This document shows, piece by piece, positions 1 through 8,826 of a stretch of 64,000 bases of DNA. How positions within the stretch are numbered: the stretch's first letter is position 1; the number at the start of each line of letters is the position of its first letter. The notes beneath the pieces were generated by a model. That model made no database searches, was not told where the DNA came from, and saw only the letters and a program-made list of their open reading frames with translations. Origin of the DNA: Nonomuraea corallina (GTDB lineage: Bacteria; Actinomycetota; Actinomycetes; Streptosporangiales; Streptosporangiaceae); NCBI RefSeq assembly GCF_027620315.1, contig NZ_JAPNNL010000013.1, forward strand, positions 1 to 64,000, written 5' to 3'. The position numbers and the translations under genes were made by a program.

Positions 1-2
1 CC

Positions 3-500
3 GGGGACGGGCCTGCCGGGACGCCGGAGCGGCTCGCGGTCAGGCTGGACGAGCACCGGCGGCGGGGTGAGCGGATCGTGTTCACCAACGGCTGCTTCGA
101 CGTGCTGCACCGGGGGCATGTGACGTACCTGGAGCGGGCCGCCCAGCTCGGTGACGTGCTGGTGGTGGCGGTCAACAGCGACGCGAGCACGGCGCGGCTG
201 AAAGGGCCGGGCCGGCCGATCAACCCGTGCGAGGACCGCATGTCGGTGCTGGCGGCGCTCGGCTACGTCGACTACGTGACCTCGTTCGAGGAGGACACGC
301 CGGAACGGCTGCTGCGGATGGTCCGTCCCGATCTGTACGTGAAGGGCGGCGACTACACCCCCGACATGCTGCCGGAGGCGCCGCTGGTGCGGGCCATGGG
401 CGGCGAGGTGCGGGTGCTGGACTACGTCTCCGACCGGTCCACGACGGCGATCATCGAACGGGTGCGCTCGCTGCCCGAGGACTCCCCGGGCCCTGCCTGA
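3..500 (+). CDS. D-glycero-beta-D-manno-heptose 1-phosphate adenylyltransferase-type protein (5' end outside window)
   Basis: The frame is open from the left edge, so the true start lies upstream. The visible 165 codons form a nucleotidyltransferase fold of the RfaE2/HldE C-terminal type. The phosphate-binding signature reads TNGCFDVLHRGH, with the HxGH motif, followed by AVNSDAS and a late segment with VKGGDYTPD and STTAIIERV. Known members transfer AMP (or another NMP) to heptose 1-phosphate to make NDP-heptose. Actinomycetes lack LPS, so here the product probably feeds a cell-surface glycan or a glycosylated metabolite. The preceding residues are compatible with a linker after a kinase domain (HldE fusion) or a short stand-alone N-terminus; the window cannot decide. 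A carbamoyltransferase follows 91 bp downstream on the same strand, which could modify the same sugar. Confidence 0.85.
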   Translation, partial: GDGPAGTPERLAVRLDEHRRRGERIVFTNGCFDVLHRGHVTYLERAAQLGDVLVVAVNSDASTARLKGPGRPINPCEDRMSVLAALGYVDYVTSFEEDTPERLLRMVRPDLYVKGGDYTPDMLPEAPLVRAMGGEVRVLDYVSDRSTTAIIERVRSLPEDSPGPA

Positions 501-522
501 GCGGTCTTCCACGCCCAAATGG

Positions 523-535
523 TCACATTCTGTGA
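523..535. promoter_or_regulatory. Short inverted repeat ahead of the carbamoyltransferase gene
   Basis: TCACA-TTC-TGTGA is a perfect 5-bp inverted repeat with a 3-bp spacer, lying about 57 bp upstream of the ATG at 592 in an otherwise unstructured 91-bp gap. It could be a regulator half-site pair or chance. No clear -35/-10 pair was identified around it. Confidence 0.25.
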
Positions 536-591
536 TATGTCGTGATCTGAGGGTAGAGGGCTCGCCATCGGCTCGTTCGGGGGGATCGAAG

Positions 592-2301
592 ATGGCCCTG
601 AGTCCAGTGGTGATCGGCGTCAACCGGTCGCGCGACGGGTCGATCGCGCTCGCGCGCGGCCCCGGCTCGGTCCACTGCCTGCAGAAGGAGCGGATCACCC
701 GCCGCAGGCACCACCGAGGCCGGCTCGGCGACCTGCCGGACCACTACCTGCCCCGGCTGCCCCCGCTCGCCGGGCCGGTGGACCTCGTGGTGGAGAGCTA
801 CTCGTCCGGCGCCGAGATCGACGACCTGGCCGCCTACCGGGCGGAGCTGCGCGAGACGCTCGGACTGGGCCAGGACACGCCCGTGGTGCTCCTTTCGCAT
901 CACCTGAGCCACCTCTACAGCGCCTTCCCGCCGTCGCCGTTCGAGGAGGCCGCGGGGCTGGTGGTGAACGCGCAGGGCAGCCGGGCCCGCGACCTGACGG
1001 AACCTGTGGAGGCGCCCGGCGACCTGCTGGAGGTCTCGTCCTTCTACCGGTGCGCCAGGGGACGGGGCGGGTACCGGGCCGAGTGCCTCGCCAAGCAGCT
1101 CTGGAACGGTGACTGGACCAGGCCCGCGGGCCTGGGCTGCTTCTCCGCGCTGCTGACGCGGATGCTCTGGCCGAGCGGCGAGGGCGACGCGGGCCAGGTG
1201 ACGGACCTGGCCCCGTTCGGCGACCCGGACGCGCTCGGGCTGCCCGGGCTGGACGTGCGCGGGCACGAGGTGTTCATCCCCCGGCCCTGGCTGGACGCGT
1301 TCGCGCAGGGCGCGGCGTTCCGTTACGTGGTCAACGGCGGGAGCACGTTCAAGCGGTCGGCGAACCTGGCCGCGGCCGGGCAGCGGGTGTTCGAGCGGGC
1401 GCTGGACGAACTGGTGGCGTGGCTGCACCGGCGCACCGGCCTGGCGAACCTGGTGTTCGCGGGCGTCACGGCGCTGAACCGCCCGGCCGTCGGCCGGCTG
1501 GTCCGCGCGTCGCCGTTCCGCGAGGTGTTCGTCCCGCCGAGCCCGCACGACGGCGGCACCGCGATCGGCTGCGCCCTGTACGGGATGATCGAGTGCCTGG
1601 GCGCCGGCAGCGCCTTCCGGTGGACCGACGACTTCCTCGGGCCCGACCCGGACCCGGCCGAGGTCGAGGCCGCGGTGCGGGCGCTGCCGGAGGACCTGGC
1701 GGCCGAGCGGCCCTCGGACCTCGCGGGTGCGATCGCCGGGTTGCTGGCGGACGGCCGCACGGTGGGCCTGCACCAGGGACGCAGCGAGTCGGGGCCGCGG
1801 GCGCTGGGCAACCGGAGCGTCCTGGCCGACCCCCGGGTGCCGCAGATGCGTGACTACGTCAACGCCGAGGTGGGCGGCCGCGAGTGGTTCCGGCCGCTGG
1901 CGGCGCTGGTCGCGGCCGAGCACGCGGAACGGATCTTCGAACTCGACCGTCCGGCGCCGTTCGCGCAGTACACCGCCGGCGTGCGGCCGGAGCACCGCGA
2001 CGCGCTGCCCGGCGTCACGCACGTGGACGGCAGCGCCCGGCCGCAGACGGTGCGGCCGGACACCGCGCCGTTCCTGCACGGGCTGCTGACCCGCTGGCAC
2101 GCGCTGACCGGCTGCCCGGTGCTCGCCTGCGCCTCGCTGAGCGGGCCGGGCGAGCCGCTCGCCGAGACGCCGGAGCACGCCATCGGCACCCTGCGCGGGA
2201 CCGGTCTGCACGCGCTGGCCCTGCCGCCGTACCTCATCCGCAAGCGTGCCGAGCCGCCCGTCCCGGGCGAGGACTGGCAACCTGAGGCGCTCCCGCTCTA
2301 G
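592..2301 (+). CDS. NodU/CmcH-family carbamoyltransferase
   Basis: This 569-residue protein has the two-part NodU/TobZ architecture. The N-terminal Kae1-like part carries HHLSHLYSAF (an HxxxH metal motif), AGVTALN, and PPSPHDGGTAIG with the conserved Asp. The C-terminal part has the family signature GRSESGPRALGNRSVLADPR and then REWFRPLA. The family transfers a carbamoyl group from carbamoyl phosphate, via carbamoyl-AMP, to a hydroxyl of a sugar or antibiotic. Two usually conserved spots are altered: the N-terminal HD is RD in VNRSRDGS, and the usual V-D-G-x-G element reads VNAQGS. The ATG at 592 follows a G-rich purine run; an earlier in-frame ATG at 532 lacks a ribosome site. The substrate may be the heptose made by the upstream gene, which is inference from proximity. 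Confidence 0.85.
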   Translation: MALSPVVIGVNRSRDGSIALARGPGSVHCLQKERITRRRHHRGRLGDLPDHYLPRLPPLAGPVDLVVESYSSGAEIDDLAAYRAELRETLGLGQDTPVVLLSHHLSHLYSAFPPSPFEEAAGLVVNAQGSRARDLTEPVEAPGDLLEVSSFYRCARGRGGYRAECLAKQLWNGDWTRPAGLGCFSALLTRMLWPSGEGDAGQVTDLAPFGDPDALGLPGLDVRGHEVFIPRPWLDAFAQGAAFRYVVNGGSTFKRSANLAAAGQRVFERALDELVAWLHRRTGLANLVFAGVTALNRPAVGRLVRASPFREVFVPPSPHDGGTAIGCALYGMIECLGAGSAFRWTDDFLGPDPDPAEVEAAVRALPEDLAAERPSDLAGAIAGLLADGRTVGLHQGRSESGPRALGNRSVLADPRVPQMRDYVNAEVGGREWFRPLAALVAAEHAERIFELDRPAPFAQYTAGVRPEHRDALPGVTHVDGSARPQTVRPDTAPFLHGLLTRWHALTGCPVLACASLSGPGEPLAETPEHAIGTLRGTGLHALALPPYLIRKRAEPPVPGEDWQPEALPL

Positions 2302-2319
2302 CCGCCGCCGGGAACGCGC

Positions 2320-2354
2320 GAGGGCCCGCACCCCCACCGGGGATACGGGCCCTC
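2320..2354. terminator. Bidirectional hairpin terminator between convergent genes
   Basis: GAGGGCCCG at 2320-2328 pairs with CGGGCCCTC at 2346-2354, and an inner CCCC/GGGG stem is possible in the loop. It sits between the end of the carbamoyltransferase (2301) and the end of the convergent cold-shock gene (2367), so it can serve both strands. Confidence 0.75.
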
Positions 2355-2366
2355 CTCGCCGCGAGG

Positions 2367-2570
2367 TCAGGCGGGGACGATGTTCTCCGCCTGCGGGCCC
2401 TTCTGGCCCTGGGTGATGTCGAAGCTCACCTTCTGGCCCTCGTGGAGCTCACGGTAGCCCTGAGCGGCGATGTTGGAGTAGTGGGCGAAGACGTCGGCGC
2501 CGCCGCCGTCCTGCTCGATGAAGCCGAAGCCCTTTTCGGCGTTGAACCACTTCACGGTGCCTGTGGCCAT
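2367..2570 (-). CDS. Cold-shock protein, CspA family
   Basis: The 67-residue product is a complete single cold-shock domain. It begins [18 protein letters not shown], with RNP1 in KGFGFI and RNP2 in DVFAHYSNI, and ends [10 protein letters not shown]. These small OB-fold proteins bind single-stranded RNA and DNA and keep mRNA unstructured in the cytoplasm. The ATG at 2570 has a good ribosome site (AGGGAG, about 6 nt away). An in-frame extension to 2702 is not coding, because it overlaps a strong hairpin and a promoter-like element. The long structured leader is described separately. Confidence 0.95.
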   Translation of the reverse strand: MATGTVKWFNAEKGFGFIEQDGGGADVFAHYSNIAAQGYRELHEGQKVSFDITQGQKGPQAENIVPA

Positions 2571-2710
2571 GTCATTCTCCCTTGATGAGTACAGAGCCGG
2601 AGTGTCCGGACCCATCCGGAAATGACCGGTAAAACAAATGCGCCCGACGGTTACATACCGTACGGGCGCACACGAGTCATGGGTACCAGAACTGCAACGC
2701 ATTCACTGTA
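2571..2710 (-). promoter_or_regulatory. Promoter and structured leader of the cold-shock gene, with terminator-like hairpin
   Basis: On the minus strand a -10-like TACAGT lies at 2710-2705, which would give a leader of about 125 nt. Inside it, 2670-2639 forms a stem of 13 pairs with one bulge: TGCGCCCG with CGGGCGCA, and ACGGT with ACCGT, around a 5-nt loop. The T-rich tract TTTGTTTTA follows directly. This has the form of an intrinsic terminator placed between promoter and start codon, suggesting attenuation or a temperature-sensitive leader. The -10 assignment is tentative. Confidence 0.5.
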
Positions 2711-2829
2711 GCACGCGGTCCCGTATGCGGGGCCCACGACAGGCACCCGCGCGAATTCTGGAAATTTTTCGCATTTGCCCGGCCGGGTTCGCCGCGTATC
2801 GCCCCTGTCACGCGGCTATCGTGGCCAGC

Positions 2830-4887
2830 ATGTTACGGGGAGTTGACCCTGATCACCCGTCGCTGGGGCAGCGCCTGGAGGCCGCGCGTGACCGCGCGTT
2901 CGTCGGGCGGGAGGAGGAGCAGGCGCTCTTCCGTTCCGCGCTCGGCTCGGAGCTCTCGTTCATGGTCCTGTTCGTGCACGGCTCCGGCGGCATCGGCAAG
3001 TCGGCGCTGCTGCGCCGGTTCGCCGCCCAGGCCGCCGCGGCCGGCCGGCCCGTGGTGACGGTGGACGGCCGCACCGTGGACCCGTCGCCCGCCGGCTTCG
3101 AGGCCGAGGCGGGGCAGGTGTTCACCGCCGGGCGCGCGGTCCTGCTGATCGACACCTTCGAGCGGTGCCAGGGCCTGGAGGGCTGGCTGCGGGAGAGGTT
3201 CCTGCCGCGGGTGCCGGCCGGAGCCCTCGTCGTGGTCGCCGGTCGCAACCCGCCCGACCTGCGCTGGCAGGCCGACCCCGGCTGGGCGGAGGTGCTGCGG
3301 GTGATCCGGCTGCGCACGCTCGCGCCTCGGGAGGCGATGGCCCTGATCGACGCCAGGGGCGTGACCGAGGAGCTGCGCGAGCCGCTGCTGGCCTTCGCGG
3401 GCGGCCACCCGCTGGCGCTCTGCCTGGGCGCCGCCGTCGCCGCCAAGGACGACCGGGCCTCGGCCCGCTGGACCGTGGACAGGGACATCCCCGAGGAGCT
3501 CGCCGCCACGCTGCTGGACCAGCTCGTCGGCGAGGTGCCGTCGGCGGCCCACCGCCACGCGCTGGAGGTGTGCGCGCACGCCCACGCCACCACCGAGGAG
3601 CTGCTGCGCGCGGTGCTGCCCGACCATCCCAGGCCGCTGTTCGGCTGGCTGCGCCGGCTGCCGTTCGTCGAGTCGGGCCGGCACGGCCTGTTCCCGCACG
3701 ACGTGGTCCGCGACGCGCTGGAGGCGGACCTGCGCTGGCGCGACCCCGAGGGGTACGCGGACATGCACCACCGCATCCACGCCCATCTGGCCGCGCAGGT
3801 GCGCGCCGCCTCGGGCCAGGACGCGCTGGCGGCCATGGGCTCGCTGTTCTTCCTGCACCGCCACGACGGGGTGACCGCGGAGTTCCAGAACTGGCGCGGC
3901 GACGGCGAGGTGCACGAGGAGCCGTTCCACCCCGAGGACCGGGCCGAGGTGCTGCGCATGGCGGCCGAGGCCGAGGGCGAGACGTCGGCCGCGGACGCCG
4001 CGTACTGGATCGACCGCCAGCCGGAGGGGTTCTGGGTGCACCGGCGCACCGAGACCGGCGAGCCGGTCGCGCTCATGTCCTGGGTGCGGGTGAGCGCCCC
4101 GGCCGCGCCGGAAGCCGCCTGCCCGCTGCTCGGGGCGGCCTGGCGGCACGCGGCGGACACCGCGCCGCCGCGCCCCGGCGAGCACGTCGCGCTGGCCCGC
4201 GCCTGGGTGCTGCCGCGCTTCCACGGCCGCTCGCCGGTGATGGACCTGGTGCAGTGGCGGGCGGTCGGCGAGTGTCTGCGCTCCGACCGGCTGGCCTGGA
4301 CGTTCCTCGTCATGCGGGAGCCGGACTCCTGGCGGCGCTACCTGCGCCACTACGACATGCACGACCTGGGCGCCCGCATCCCGGTGGGAGGCGAGACGTT
4401 CGGCCTGTTCGCGCACGACTGGCGCACCATCACGCCGGAGGCCTGGCTGGAGCGGCTGAGCGTGCGCGGCCTGGGCCTGCGCGCGCCCGCCGCCCCGCAG
4501 GGCGGTGAGCTGAGGGTGCTGGCGCGTTCGGACTTCGACACGGCCGTACGGGACGCGCTGCGCAACGTGTCGCGGCCGGAGGCGCTGGCGGGCAACCCGC
4601 TGGCCCGCTGCCGGCTCGTCGCCGTGCACCCGGCGGGGGATCCCGCGCAGGCCGTGCGGGACCTGCTGGAGCAGGCGGTCGAGCAGGTGCGGCAGGACCC
4701 GCGCGCGGACCGCTTCCACCGGGCGCTGGTCACCACCTACTACGGCCGCGTCCCCACCCAGGAGGCCGCGGCCGAGAGGCTGGGGCTGCCGTTCAGTACC
4801 TACCGGCGGCACCTCGCGGCCGGGCTGGAGCGGGTGGCGGAGATCCTGTGGCACCAGGAGGTGTTCGGGGCCCGGCCAGACGCCTGA
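2830..4887 (+). CDS. STAND-type ATPase with C-terminal helix-turn-helix and possible GNAT-like middle domain
   Basis: This 685-residue protein opens with a P-loop NTPase domain of the AAA_16/Orc1-like class. Walker A is GSGGIGKSALL, about residues 51-61; a hydrophobic strand with LLIDTFERC serves as Walker B; and VVVAGRN follows as a sensor-like strand. A winged/helical region follows. Residues about 390-560 contain GEPVALMSWVRV, ARAWVLPRFHGRSP and TFLVMREPDSWRRYL, an order of strands and helices that resembles a GNAT acetyltransferase. The last about 60 residues have TQEAAAERLGLPFSTYRRHL, a recognisable HTH. STAND proteins are signal-gated switches, and here the output is probably DNA binding. 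The ligand is unknown. The ATG at 2830 has no obvious Shine-Dalgarno; upstream in-frame codons run into the cold-shock leader. Confidence 0.7.
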   Translation: MLRGVDPDHPSLGQRLEAARDRAFVGREEEQALFRSALGSELSFMVLFVHGSGGIGKSALLRRFAAQAAAAGRPVVTVDGRTVDPSPAGFEAEAGQVFTAGRAVLLIDTFERCQGLEGWLRERFLPRVPAGALVVVAGRNPPDLRWQADPGWAEVLRVIRLRTLAPREAMALIDARGVTEELREPLLAFAGGHPLALCLGAAVAAKDDRASARWTVDRDIPEELAATLLDQLVGEVPSAAHRHALEVCAHAHATTEELLRAVLPDHPRPLFGWLRRLPFVESGRHGLFPHDVVRDALEADLRWRDPEGYADMHHRIHAHLAAQVRAASGQDALAAMGSLFFLHRHDGVTAEFQNWRGDGEVHEEPFHPEDRAEVLRMAAEAEGETSAADAAYWIDRQPEGFWVHRRTETGEPVALMSWVRVSAPAAPEAACPLLGAAWRHAADTAPPRPGEHVALARAWVLPRFHGRSPVMDLVQWRAVGECLRSDRLAWTFLVMREPDSWRRYLRHYDMHDLGARIPVGGETFGLFAHDWRTITPEAWLERLSVRGLGLRAPAAPQGGELRVLARSDFDTAVRDALRNVSRPEALAGNPLARCRLVAVHPAGDPAQAVRDLLEQAVEQVRQDPRADRFHRALVTTYYGRVPTQEAAAERLGLPFSTYRRHLAAGLERVAEILWHQEVFGARPDA

Positions 4888-5959
4888 TCAGCGGCGCCGC
4901 GGGCCGCTCCACCCAGCGGTGCACGGCGTAGGCGGCCAGGCACATGACCGCGGTCAGCGCCACCAGCAGCACCCACCGGTTCATCGTGCCCCCGAGCCGC
5001 TCGATGACGATGAAGCCGATGTGCGCGTGCAGCAGGTAGAGCGGGTAGGTGAGGGCTCCGGCGGTCACCAGCCAGGGCCTGGCGAGCTGCCGCAGCGCGC
5101 GCAGGGCCACCAGGGTCATGACCAGGAAAGCCGCGGCGATCACGATCACGACCACCCACGGGTCGTACTCGACCCCGTACCGCCGCCCCACCGCCTCGGC
5201 ATACCCCACGCCCCGGTAGATCGCGTTGGCCAGGCAGAGCGGCACGAGCAGCAGCGTCTGCCAGGTGACCCCGAACTGGTACACCAGGAACAGCGCCATC
5301 CCGGCGATGAAGTAGTGCGCGAACTCCGACTGCACGACCAGGTCGGCGACCCCCGGCAGCATCCCCAGCTGGACCAGGGCGGTCATGGCCAGCCACCCCC
5401 ACAGCGCGGCCATGACCCGGCCCCTGGTCATCCCCAGCCAGGCCAGCGCCAGGATGAGGACGTAGAAGCGCAGCTCCGCCCAGAGCGTCCAGTACACGAC
5501 GTCCACGTTGGGCACGTCCACGACCGACTGGACCATGGTCAGGTTGACCAGCACCTGGAGGGCCGACACGTCGAACAGGCCGCGGCCGAGCGTCACCGTC
5601 ACCGCCGCGGTCACCGCCACGCCCAGCCAGTACGCCGGGTAGAGGCGGGCCAGCCTGGAGGCGGCGAACGCCCGCGGGCCCCTGCCCCAGGCGCTCATCA
5701 GCACCACGAAGCCGCTGATGAGGAAGAACAGGTCGACGCCCAGGTAGCCGTACTTGGCCAATCCTGATATTTCGCCATAGGTAATGGTCGTGGTCCCGCC
5801 GACCGGCCCGGAGAACGCGTAGTGGTACAGCACCACGCACAGCGCCGCCGCCAGCCGCAACCCGTCGAGCTCGTAGAGCCGGTCCGCCTTGCGGCGCCGG
5901 CTCTCGTACGCGTTTCCCCCGAGATTCACCCGGCGAGCATGCTTGGCCGCATTGCTCAC
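4793..5959 (-). CDS. Membrane acyltransferase, acyltransferase-3 family
   Basis: The 388-residue protein has about ten hydrophobic segments and the signatures of the OafA/acyltransferase-3 family: ELDGLRLAAALCVVLYHY with the catalytic His in the first membrane helix, GYLGVDLFFLISGFV, and SRLARLYPAYWL. These enzymes transfer acetyl or other acyl groups from the cytoplasm to sugars or lipids at the cell surface. The C-terminus, from about residue 360, is a Pro/Ala-rich tail. The gene's last 95 bp overlap the 3' end of the convergent STAND gene. The ATG at 5959 is preceded only by a weak AAGTGAG. The acceptor is unknown. Confidence 0.85.
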   Translation of the reverse strand: MSNAAKHARRVNLGGNAYESRRRKADRLYELDGLRLAAALCVVLYHYAFSGPVGGTTTITYGEISGLAKYGYLGVDLFFLISGFVVLMSAWGRGPRAFAASRLARLYPAYWLGVAVTAAVTVTLGRGLFDVSALQVLVNLTMVQSVVDVPNVDVVYWTLWAELRFYVLILALAWLGMTRGRVMAALWGWLAMTALVQLGMLPGVADLVVQSEFAHYFIAGMALFLVYQFGVTWQTLLLVPLCLANAIYRGVGYAEAVGRRYGVEYDPWVVVIVIAAAFLVMTLVALRALRQLARPWLVTAGALTYPLYLLHAHIGFIVIERLGGTMNRWVLLVALTAVMCLAAYAVHRWVERPAAPLIRRLAGPRTPPGATGSPPPAPARPRGAAGRY

Positions 5960-6038
5960 TTAACAGGTCGTTTTACGCCCAATCGCTGCTCATTGTCGTC
6001 GCGCCCCTGTCCATCGGGCGTGCTCGGTCGCCCGGAGG

Positions 6039-7259
6039 TCAGGTCCAGACCGCGGTCGGGTCCTCCAGCACCGAGCGCACGGTCGCCAGCGCCGCCCCGA
6101 GCAGCGGCCCCCGCCGGCCCAGCTCCGAGACGGTCAGCGCCCCCGGGTCCCACTCCCGTACGGTCACCCGCGCCGCCAGCTCCCGCCGCATCGGCGGCAC
6201 CAGCCACTCCCCCAGCTCCGCGTAGGCTCCGCCGAGGACCACGGCGGCCGGGTCGAGCAGGTTCACCGCGCCCGCCAGCGCCGTGCCCAGCGCCCTGCCC
6301 GCCTCCTCCAGCGCCCGCCCCACGCGCGCGTCGCCCGCCCGCGCCCTCTCGGCCAGCAGCGCGATCCCGTCGCCTGGACGCTCCCCCGAGGAGGTCACGG
6401 CGGCGGGGTTCGGGGGGAGGCCGGCGGCGCGCAGGACCGCGGCCTTGGCGGCGTACCGCTCCAGGCAGCCGCGCGCGCCGCAGGAGCAGGGGGGACCGTC
6501 CGGGTGGACCGGCATGTGGCCCAGCTCGCCCGCCAGGCCACGGGCTCCGGTGAAGAGCCGGCCGCCCACCACCAGGGCCGCGCCGATGCCGCTCTCGGCC
6601 GAGACGTGGATGAAGTCGGCCGCCACCGGGTGCGCCGACAGCTCGGCCAGCGCCCCCAGGTTGGCCTCGTTCTCCACCCGCGGCGGCAGCGGGCCCGGCC
6701 ACAGGTCTGCCACCGGGACGTGGTGCCAGCCCAGGTTGGGTGCGCTGCCCACGGTGCCGGAGGCGTCGGCGACCAGACCGGGCACGGCCATCACCGCCGC
6801 CACCGGCCGCAGCCCGAGCCCGGCCGCGCCGGCGGTGGCCTCGCTCGCCAGGGCCGCCAGCCTGGCGAGCACCTCGGCGGGCGGAAGGGCGGCGTTGGGG
6901 CTCTCCACGACCGTCCAGACGCGGACCTGGCCGCGCAGGTCGGTCACGCAGGCGCCCAGGTGCCCGACGCCGACCTCCAGGCCGAGCCCGGCGGGGCCGC
7001 GGTCGCTGACCATGAGCGCGCTGCCCGGCCGCCCGACCCGCCCGTTGGCGGCCGGGCCCAGCTCGGTCAGCAGCCCGGCGGCGAGCAGCTCGTCCACCAG
7101 GCTCGACACGGCCGGCCGGGTCAGCCCCGTGTGCCCGGCCACGGCCGCCCTGGACACCGGTCCGTGCCCGGCGACGGTGCTCATGACCAGGGCCAGGTTG
7201 TGCTGCCGCATGCCCTGCTGCGACGCCGGCCGGCTCCCGCCCCCGGGTCCACTCCTCAC
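6039..7259 (-). CDS. xylR: ROK-family transcriptional repressor, XylR type
   Basis: The 406-residue protein has an N-terminal winged HTH ([40 protein letters not shown]) written here only as landmarks: HTH core [21 protein letters not shown] sugar-kinase-like fold follows, with the ExGH element ELGHMPV and the zinc motif [10 protein letters not shown]. In XylR-type members the kinase fold binds xylose or a related sugar and releases DNA. GTG at 7259 is chosen because GGGGAGG stands 6 nt upstream. The gene follows xylB on the same strand after a gap of about 75 bp and lies opposite xylA, so it most likely represses the xylA/xylB intergenic promoters. The symbol is inferred from this context. 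Confidence 0.85.
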   Translation of the reverse strand: MRSGPGGGSRPASQQGMRQHNLALVMSTVAGHGPVSRAAVAGHTGLTRPAVSSLVDELLAAGLLTELGPAANGRVGRPGSALMVSDRGPAGLGLEVGVGHLGACVTDLRGQVRVWTVVESPNAALPPAEVLARLAALASEATAGAAGLGLRPVAAVMAVPGLVADASGTVGSAPNLGWHHVPVADLWPGPLPPRVENEANLGALAELSAHPVAADFIHVSAESGIGAALVVGGRLFTGARGLAGELGHMPVHPDGPPCSCGARGCLERYAAKAAVLRAAGLPPNPAAVTSSGERPGDGIALLAERARAGDARVGRALEEAGRALGTALAGAVNLLDPAAVVLGGAYAELGEWLVPPMRRELAARVTVREWDPGALTVSELGRRGPLLGAALATVRSVLEDPTAVWT

Positions 7260-7335
7260 CGGAAACCTCCCCGTACCCGCGCCGTGGACCTGCGGCGGTC
7301 GCACGAGCGGCCGCGCGCCCGCGCATTCCCCGCGT

Positions 7336-8748
7336 TCAGAGCCGGGTGAACAGCTGGCCGGCCCGGGGCAGCGTACCGGCGATCCGCTCCACCGCCGCCT
7401 CGTCCTTGGCCACCGGCTCCAGCAGCTCGCCGCGGGCCGTGCCCCAGCGGCGGGCGACCGCGTCCGGGGCCTCGCCGGTGAGCAGGGCGGCCGCCTGGGC
7501 CGCCGCGCCGAGTGCGACGAGTTCGGTCGCCGCAGGCACCAGCACCGGGCGGCCGGACAGGCGCAGGATCGTCCGCCGCCAGGCGTCTCCCCGGGCGCCG
7601 CCGCCGATCAGCAGCAGCGGGGTCGCCGGGTCGGGCCGCTCGCCGCCGGCCCGCAGCACGTCGTCGAGCGCGGACAGCAGGGCCGCCGCGGCGCCGTCGT
7701 AGGCGGCCTGGAGCACCTGTCCGGCGGTGGTCTCGTGGCGCAGGCCGTACACGAGCCCGGCGGCGTGCGGCAGGTTGGGGGTCCGCTCGCCGTCCAGGAA
7801 CGGCAGCACGACGGCGCTGCCGCCGGGCTCGACCGCCTCCCGGTCGCGGCCGAGCAGCTCGGCGATCTTGTCGATGGCCTGGGTGCAGTTGAGGGTGCAG
7901 GCGAGCGGCAGCCAGGTGTCCAGCGCGTCGGCGAACCCGGCGACGACGCCGGTCGGGTCCTCGGGGTGCTGCCGGGTGACGGCGTAGACGGTGCCGGAGG
8001 TGCCGAGGCTGAGCACGGGGGTCCCGGGTTCGAGGCCGAGGCCGAGGGCGGCGGCCATGTTGTCGCCGGTGCCGGAGGCGACGAGGGCGCCCTCGGGCAG
8101 CGGCCCGCCCGCCCGCGCGGTGCCCGCCTGGCCGGAGACGACGCGGGGCAGCAGGGCCGGGTCGAGCCCGATGTCGCGCAGCAGGTCCGTGTCGTACCCC
8201 TGGGGCGTCCACCAGCCGGTGCCCGAGGCGTCGCCGCGGTCGGTGACGCCCTCGCCCGTCAGGCGCTCGGTGAGGTAGTCGTGCGGCAGCCGTACGGCCG
8301 CGGTCCGCTCGGCGTGGTGCGGCTCGTTCTCACGCAGCCACAGCCACTTGGAGACGGTGAACGCCGCCGTCGGCACGCTGCCGGTGCGCCGGGCCAGTGT
8401 CGCGGCGCCGTACTTGTCGGTCAGCGCGGCCGCCTGGCCGGCGGAGCGGACGTCGTTCCAGAGCAGGGCGGGCCGGATGGGCGCGCCGGAGGCGTCCAGC
8501 GTCACCAGGCCGTGCTGCTGGCCGCCGACGGAGACGGCGCCGGCCCGGTCCGCCCAGCCGGTCTGGCCGACGGCCGCGCACAGGGCGCGCCACCACTGCT
8601 CGGGGTCGCTCTCGCGGCCGGCGCCGGAGGTGACGGAGTGCGGGGCGCGGCCCTCCCCCACCACGGCGCCGGTGTCGACGTCCACGGCCACGGCCTTGGC
8701 CGCCTGGGTGGAGCTGTCGATCCCGATGACGACGCGCTGTGCCGACAT
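7336..8748 (-). CDS. xylB: Xylulokinase
   Basis: The 470-residue protein is a full-length FGGY-family kinase. The N-terminal phosphate loop reads [16 protein letters not shown], the substrate element is GGQQHGLV, and the C-terminal ATP site has [12 protein letters not shown] and [15 protein letters not shown]. It phosphorylates D-xylulose to xylulose 5-phosphate for the pentose phosphate pathway, acting directly after xylose isomerase. The ATG at 8748 has the ribosome site GGGAGG 5-6 nt upstream. The partner xylA is divergent across a 78-bp region and the ROK repressor follows downstream, the classical actinomycete xylose arrangement. Confidence 0.95.
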   Translation of the reverse strand: MSAQRVVIGIDSSTQAAKAVAVDVDTGAVVGEGRAPHSVTSGAGRESDPEQWWRALCAAVGQTGWADRAGAVSVGGQQHGLVTLDASGAPIRPALLWNDVRSAGQAAALTDKYGAATLARRTGSVPTAAFTVSKWLWLRENEPHHAERTAAVRLPHDYLTERLTGEGVTDRGDASGTGWWTPQGYDTDLLRDIGLDPALLPRVVSGQAGTARAGGPLPEGALVASGTGDNMAAALGLGLEPGTPVLSLGTSGTVYAVTRQHPEDPTGVVAGFADALDTWLPLACTLNCTQAIDKIAELLGRDREAVEPGGSAVVLPFLDGERTPNLPHAAGLVYGLRHETTAGQVLQAAYDGAAAALLSALDDVLRAGGERPDPATPLLLIGGGARGDAWRRTILRLSGRPVLVPAATELVALGAAAQAAALLTGEAPDAVARRWGTARGELLEPVAKDEAAVERIAGTLPRAGQLFTRL

Positions 8749-8826
8749 GGTGCCTCCCGGGTTGTGGGCTTCCCTACCGCGCTTCCGCATATTAATTTGT
8801 TTTGTGCCCTTACGAATAGGAGTCCG
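8749..8826. promoter_or_regulatory. Divergent xylB/xylA promoter-operator region
   Basis: This 78-bp gap is notably AT-rich for the region. Around 8789-8803 it holds ATATTAATTTGTTTTG. On the minus strand TAATAT (8794-8789) is a good -10 for xylB, with TTCGTA 16 bp upstream as a weak -35. xylA has AGGAG 4 nt before its ATG. The AT-rich core is the likely ROK operator, but I see no clean palindrome. Confidence 0.55.

Noticed and set aside
2571-2702. 44-residue N-terminal extension of the cold-shock protein
   Set aside because: Frame is open, but it runs through the hairpin and the -10-like element, and the ATG at 2570 has a proper ribosome site and the conserved start.
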